Origin: Candidatus Arcticimaribacter sp. UBA7428
Lineage (GTDB): Bacteria > Bacteroidota > Bacteroidia > Flavobacteriales > Flavobacteriaceae
Assembly (NCBI GenBank): GCA_002477625.1
Contig: DLQQ01000034.1
Coordinates: 26,284-34,314 of the forward strand
Reading direction: 5' to 3'
DNA: 8,031 nt
The stretch's first letter is position 1. Each line of letters starts with the position of its first letter. The position numbers and the translations under genes are program-made. Positions 6,532-8,031 of the stretch are shown here, one piece after another. Under the pieces are notes generated by a model. The model worked only from the letters and a program-made list of their open reading frames with translations. It did not search any database and had not been told where the DNA came from.

Positions 6532-7303
6532 TAAAATTGATCAGTATGGCCTGAGAATATAAATTATTGATGTTAGACGTCCATGGACTCATTGGATCAA
6601 CATCTTGGATCAATTCATTATCTACTGAAAAAAGACCCCGAATGGATGGTGAAAATTTGAAATAAGGGAGATAAAAGTCAATTCCGAACCCAATTTCATA
6701 GTTATAGGTTTGACTGATTACCCGAAATACATTGTTGGAGTTATCGTCGTTACTTTTTTTATTACTTGATAGATTGAAAGAAGTAGAAATCCCACCGACC
6801 AAATAGGGCTTAAAATTATTTATTCGCAAGGCGCTAAATTTTATCAACAACGGTAAGTGTATGTAGGTAGATTTAATTTCACGCAGGTAATCTTGATCTG
6901 TGCTGAGTCCGGGCGTTGCATCTGGATAAATGAAATCTCGTTGATTGTAATATAAACCCGGCTCAAAACGAAGGTTCAAAAACTTATTAATCCGCATATC
7001 TCCAATTAAACCTACGTTAAAGCCATAATTTTTCACAAGCTCTATATCCGGTAATCCACGACCTTTTAGAACAACAGGAGCCGAATACGTTTTTTCATAT
7101 TCAAACTTAAAGCCAAATTCATTGAGGCCAAAATAATATCCGTAATGTAAAAAGCGTTCATCAAAATCTTGAAGGTTTTGAACCCGTTCGGTAACACTAG
7201 GGTATTGGGCGTTTAAAGCCTCTATTCCTAAAAGAAAAAGGCTTAGTGTTAGAACTGCCGCTTTGGGTAGATTAAGGTTTTGTGGCACAATATATTGAGG
7301 CAA
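6521..7303 (-). CDS. porT: PorT/SprT-family type IX secretion system protein
   Basis: PorT (SprT in gliding Flavobacterium) is an outer-membrane-associated component needed for the Bacteroidota type IX secretion system, which exports proteases and gliding adhesins. The frame has a hydrophobic signal ending ALNA|QYPS (cleavage after about residue 32), then LQDFDERFLHYGYYFGLNEFGFKF in two overlapping family-typical pieces (about 44-67), followed by alternating hydrophobic/polar strands ending in INFTFE, which fits the small beta-barrel (outer-membrane-protein beta-barrel/PorT) family and its usual 230-260 residues. It directly follows menG and abuts the convergent RNA methyltransferase. No ATG is available: the given start is TTG at 7303 (overlap with menG 32 bases); GTG at 7288 (overlap 17 bases) would start just before the signal sequence and is at least as likely. 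Co-transcription with menG is expected, as no promoter box is seen near its start. Confidence 0.85.
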   Translation of the reverse strand: MPQYIVPQNLNLPKAAVLTLSLFLLGIEALNAQYPSVTERVQNLQDFDERFLHYGYYFGLNEFGFKFEYEKTYSAPVVLKGRGLPDIELVKNYGFNVGLIGDMRINKFLNLRFEPGLYYNQRDFIYPDATPGLSTDQDYLREIKSTYIHLPLLIKFSALRINNFKPYLVGGISTSFNLSSNKKSNDDNSNNVFRVISQTYNYEIGFGIDFYLPYFKFSPSIRGLFSVDNELIQDVDPMSPWTSNINNLYSQAILINFTFE

Positions 7304-8000
7304 CCCCTAAGGTTTGTGGCTTGTCCTCTACTTCTATAAACCCGATTTTCTCCAAAATATTGTTGAACTGCTTTCCATATGGAAAAACAGCTGCCGAATC
7401 AGAGAGATACTTGTAGGCTGCTTGATCGCGTGTAAAGAGTTTGCCCATAAGTGGAATGATGACCTGAGTATGGAATTTATATCCCTGTTTAAAAGGGAAA
7501 CGCGTGGGTACCGCAGTTTCTAAAACCACCAAAGTTCCTCCCGATTTTAATACTCTAAACAATTCGGAAAGCCCCAGCTCTAAATTTTCAAAATTCCGAA
7601 CGCCGAAGGCCACAGTAACTGCATCAAAAGAATTATCGTCATAAGTCAAAGCCTCACTGTCGCCCATAACCATTTCGATGGTTTTTTCTAGACCTACTGC
7701 TTTCACTTTATCCTTTCCTACGGAAAGCATCCCTGCAGAAATATCGAGTCCTACAATTCTTGAAGCCTCTGTGGCGGTAAGTGCAAGCGCTAAATCACCA
7801 GTTCCAGTCGCAATATCTAAAATACGATCTGGTTTTTTAGGAATCAAAAGATCTACAACCCTTTTCCGCCACTTAACATCAATTCCAAGAGATATTTTTC
7901 GGTTCAGTGCGTCGTATTCAGTTGAAATGCCATCAAACATTTCAGTGACTTGCTTTTTCTTTGAATCTTCTTGATTGTAGGGAGTAACGCTCTTTTTCAT
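7272..8000 (-). CDS. menG: Demethylmenaquinone methyltransferase (UbiE/MenG family)
   Basis: This class I S-adenosylmethionine-dependent methyltransferase does the last step of menaquinone synthesis, C-methylation of demethylmenaquinone; Bacteroidota use menaquinone, so I favour MenG over UbiE. From the ATG at 8000 the protein has 242 residues, the usual size. It has the family signature YDALNRKISLGIDVKW (29-44), the SAM-binding motif ILDIATGTGDLA (60-71), acidic D86 of motif II in VGLDIS, GDSEAL (113-118), FDAVTVAFGVRNF (125-137) and RVLKSGGTLVVLETA (149-163), where the second signature's usual ExS is ETA. The frame can be extended to a TTG at 8009, but that codon lies inside a TATCTTTG promoter box and family proteins begin MKK, so I choose the ATG. 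The stop overlaps the beginning of porT. Confidence 0.95.
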   Translation of the reverse strand: MKKSVTPYNQEDSKKKQVTEMFDGISTEYDALNRKISLGIDVKWRKRVVDLLIPKKPDRILDIATGTGDLALALTATEASRIVGLDISAGMLSVGKDKVKAVGLEKTIEMVMGDSEALTYDDNSFDAVTVAFGVRNFENLELGLSELFRVLKSGGTLVVLETAVPTRFPFKQGYKFHTQVIIPLMGKLFTRDQAAYKYLSDSAAVFPYGKQFNNILEKIGFIEVEDKPQTLGVASIYCATKP

Positions 8001-8006
8001 AGAATG

Positions 8007-8014
8007 CAAAGATA
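8007..8014 (-). promoter_or_regulatory. Predicted -7 box (TATCTTTG) of the menG-porT promoter
   Basis: A full TAnnTTTG match that ends only six bases before the menG ATG. With the usual spacing the transcript would start at about 8001-8003, leaving a leader of zero to three bases, that is an essentially leaderless mRNA. The -33 region lies at the window edge and shows no TTG in the 17 visible bases. Confidence 0.5.
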
Positions 8015-8031
8015 GATAATGAAGAAATTTT

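Noticed and set aside
8001..8009. TTG start of menG at 8009
   Set aside because: The codon is part of the TATCTTTG box, and homologues begin with MKK at the ATG three codons later.
1..8031. Mobile elements, defence genes, CRISPR, tRNA or rRNA
   Set aside because: Every long stretch is explained by a recognised core gene; I found no direct-repeat arrays, transposase motifs or RNA-gene signatures.

Overview
The window reads as a conserved core-genome segment from a member of the Bacteroidota, most likely family Flavobacteriaceae. The evidence is the set of proteins: a PorT-type protein of the type IX secretion system, a TamL-type Omp85 protein, flavobacterial-looking AccD, FbaA, S15 and PNPase, moderate-to-low GC, and several TAnnTTTG -7 boxes with almost no Shine-Dalgarno sequences. 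I see no insertion sequence, prophage, CRISPR array, tRNA, rRNA or toxin-antitoxin pair, and no sign of recent transfer. Coding density is very high; the longest gap between genes is about 108 bases.

Layout, read in the direction of the minus strand from the right edge. menG (demethylmenaquinone methyltransferase) is followed by porT, whose start overlaps the menG end, so the two form a translationally close pair. porT meets a plus-strand SpoU/TrmH-family RNA methyltransferase tail to tail with no base between the stop codons. That methyltransferase is divergent from a large TamL-like outer-membrane assembly protein, with only two bases between the longest possible reading frames. Then, again on the minus strand, come fbaA (class II fructose-bisphosphate aldolase) and accD (acetyl-CoA carboxylase beta subunit), 14 bases apart and probably one transcript. 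Last come rpsO (ribosomal protein S15) and pnp (polynucleotide phosphorylase), the widespread rpsO-pnp pair. pnp runs off the left edge, so only its first 259 codons are present.

Functionally the right half groups envelope work (TamL, PorT), quinone synthesis (MenG) and an RNA modification enzyme. The left half groups central carbon and lipid metabolism (FbaA, AccD) and translation/RNA turnover (S15, PNPase). I did not find a previously undescribed system. The points worth a second look are small: an AccD with no zinc-finger cysteines, an Asn in place of the first His of the aldolase HxDH signature, start-codon problems in menG, porT and tamL that are exposed by promoter boxes, and short inverted repeats at the predicted 5' ends of two transcripts and across two abutting stop codons.
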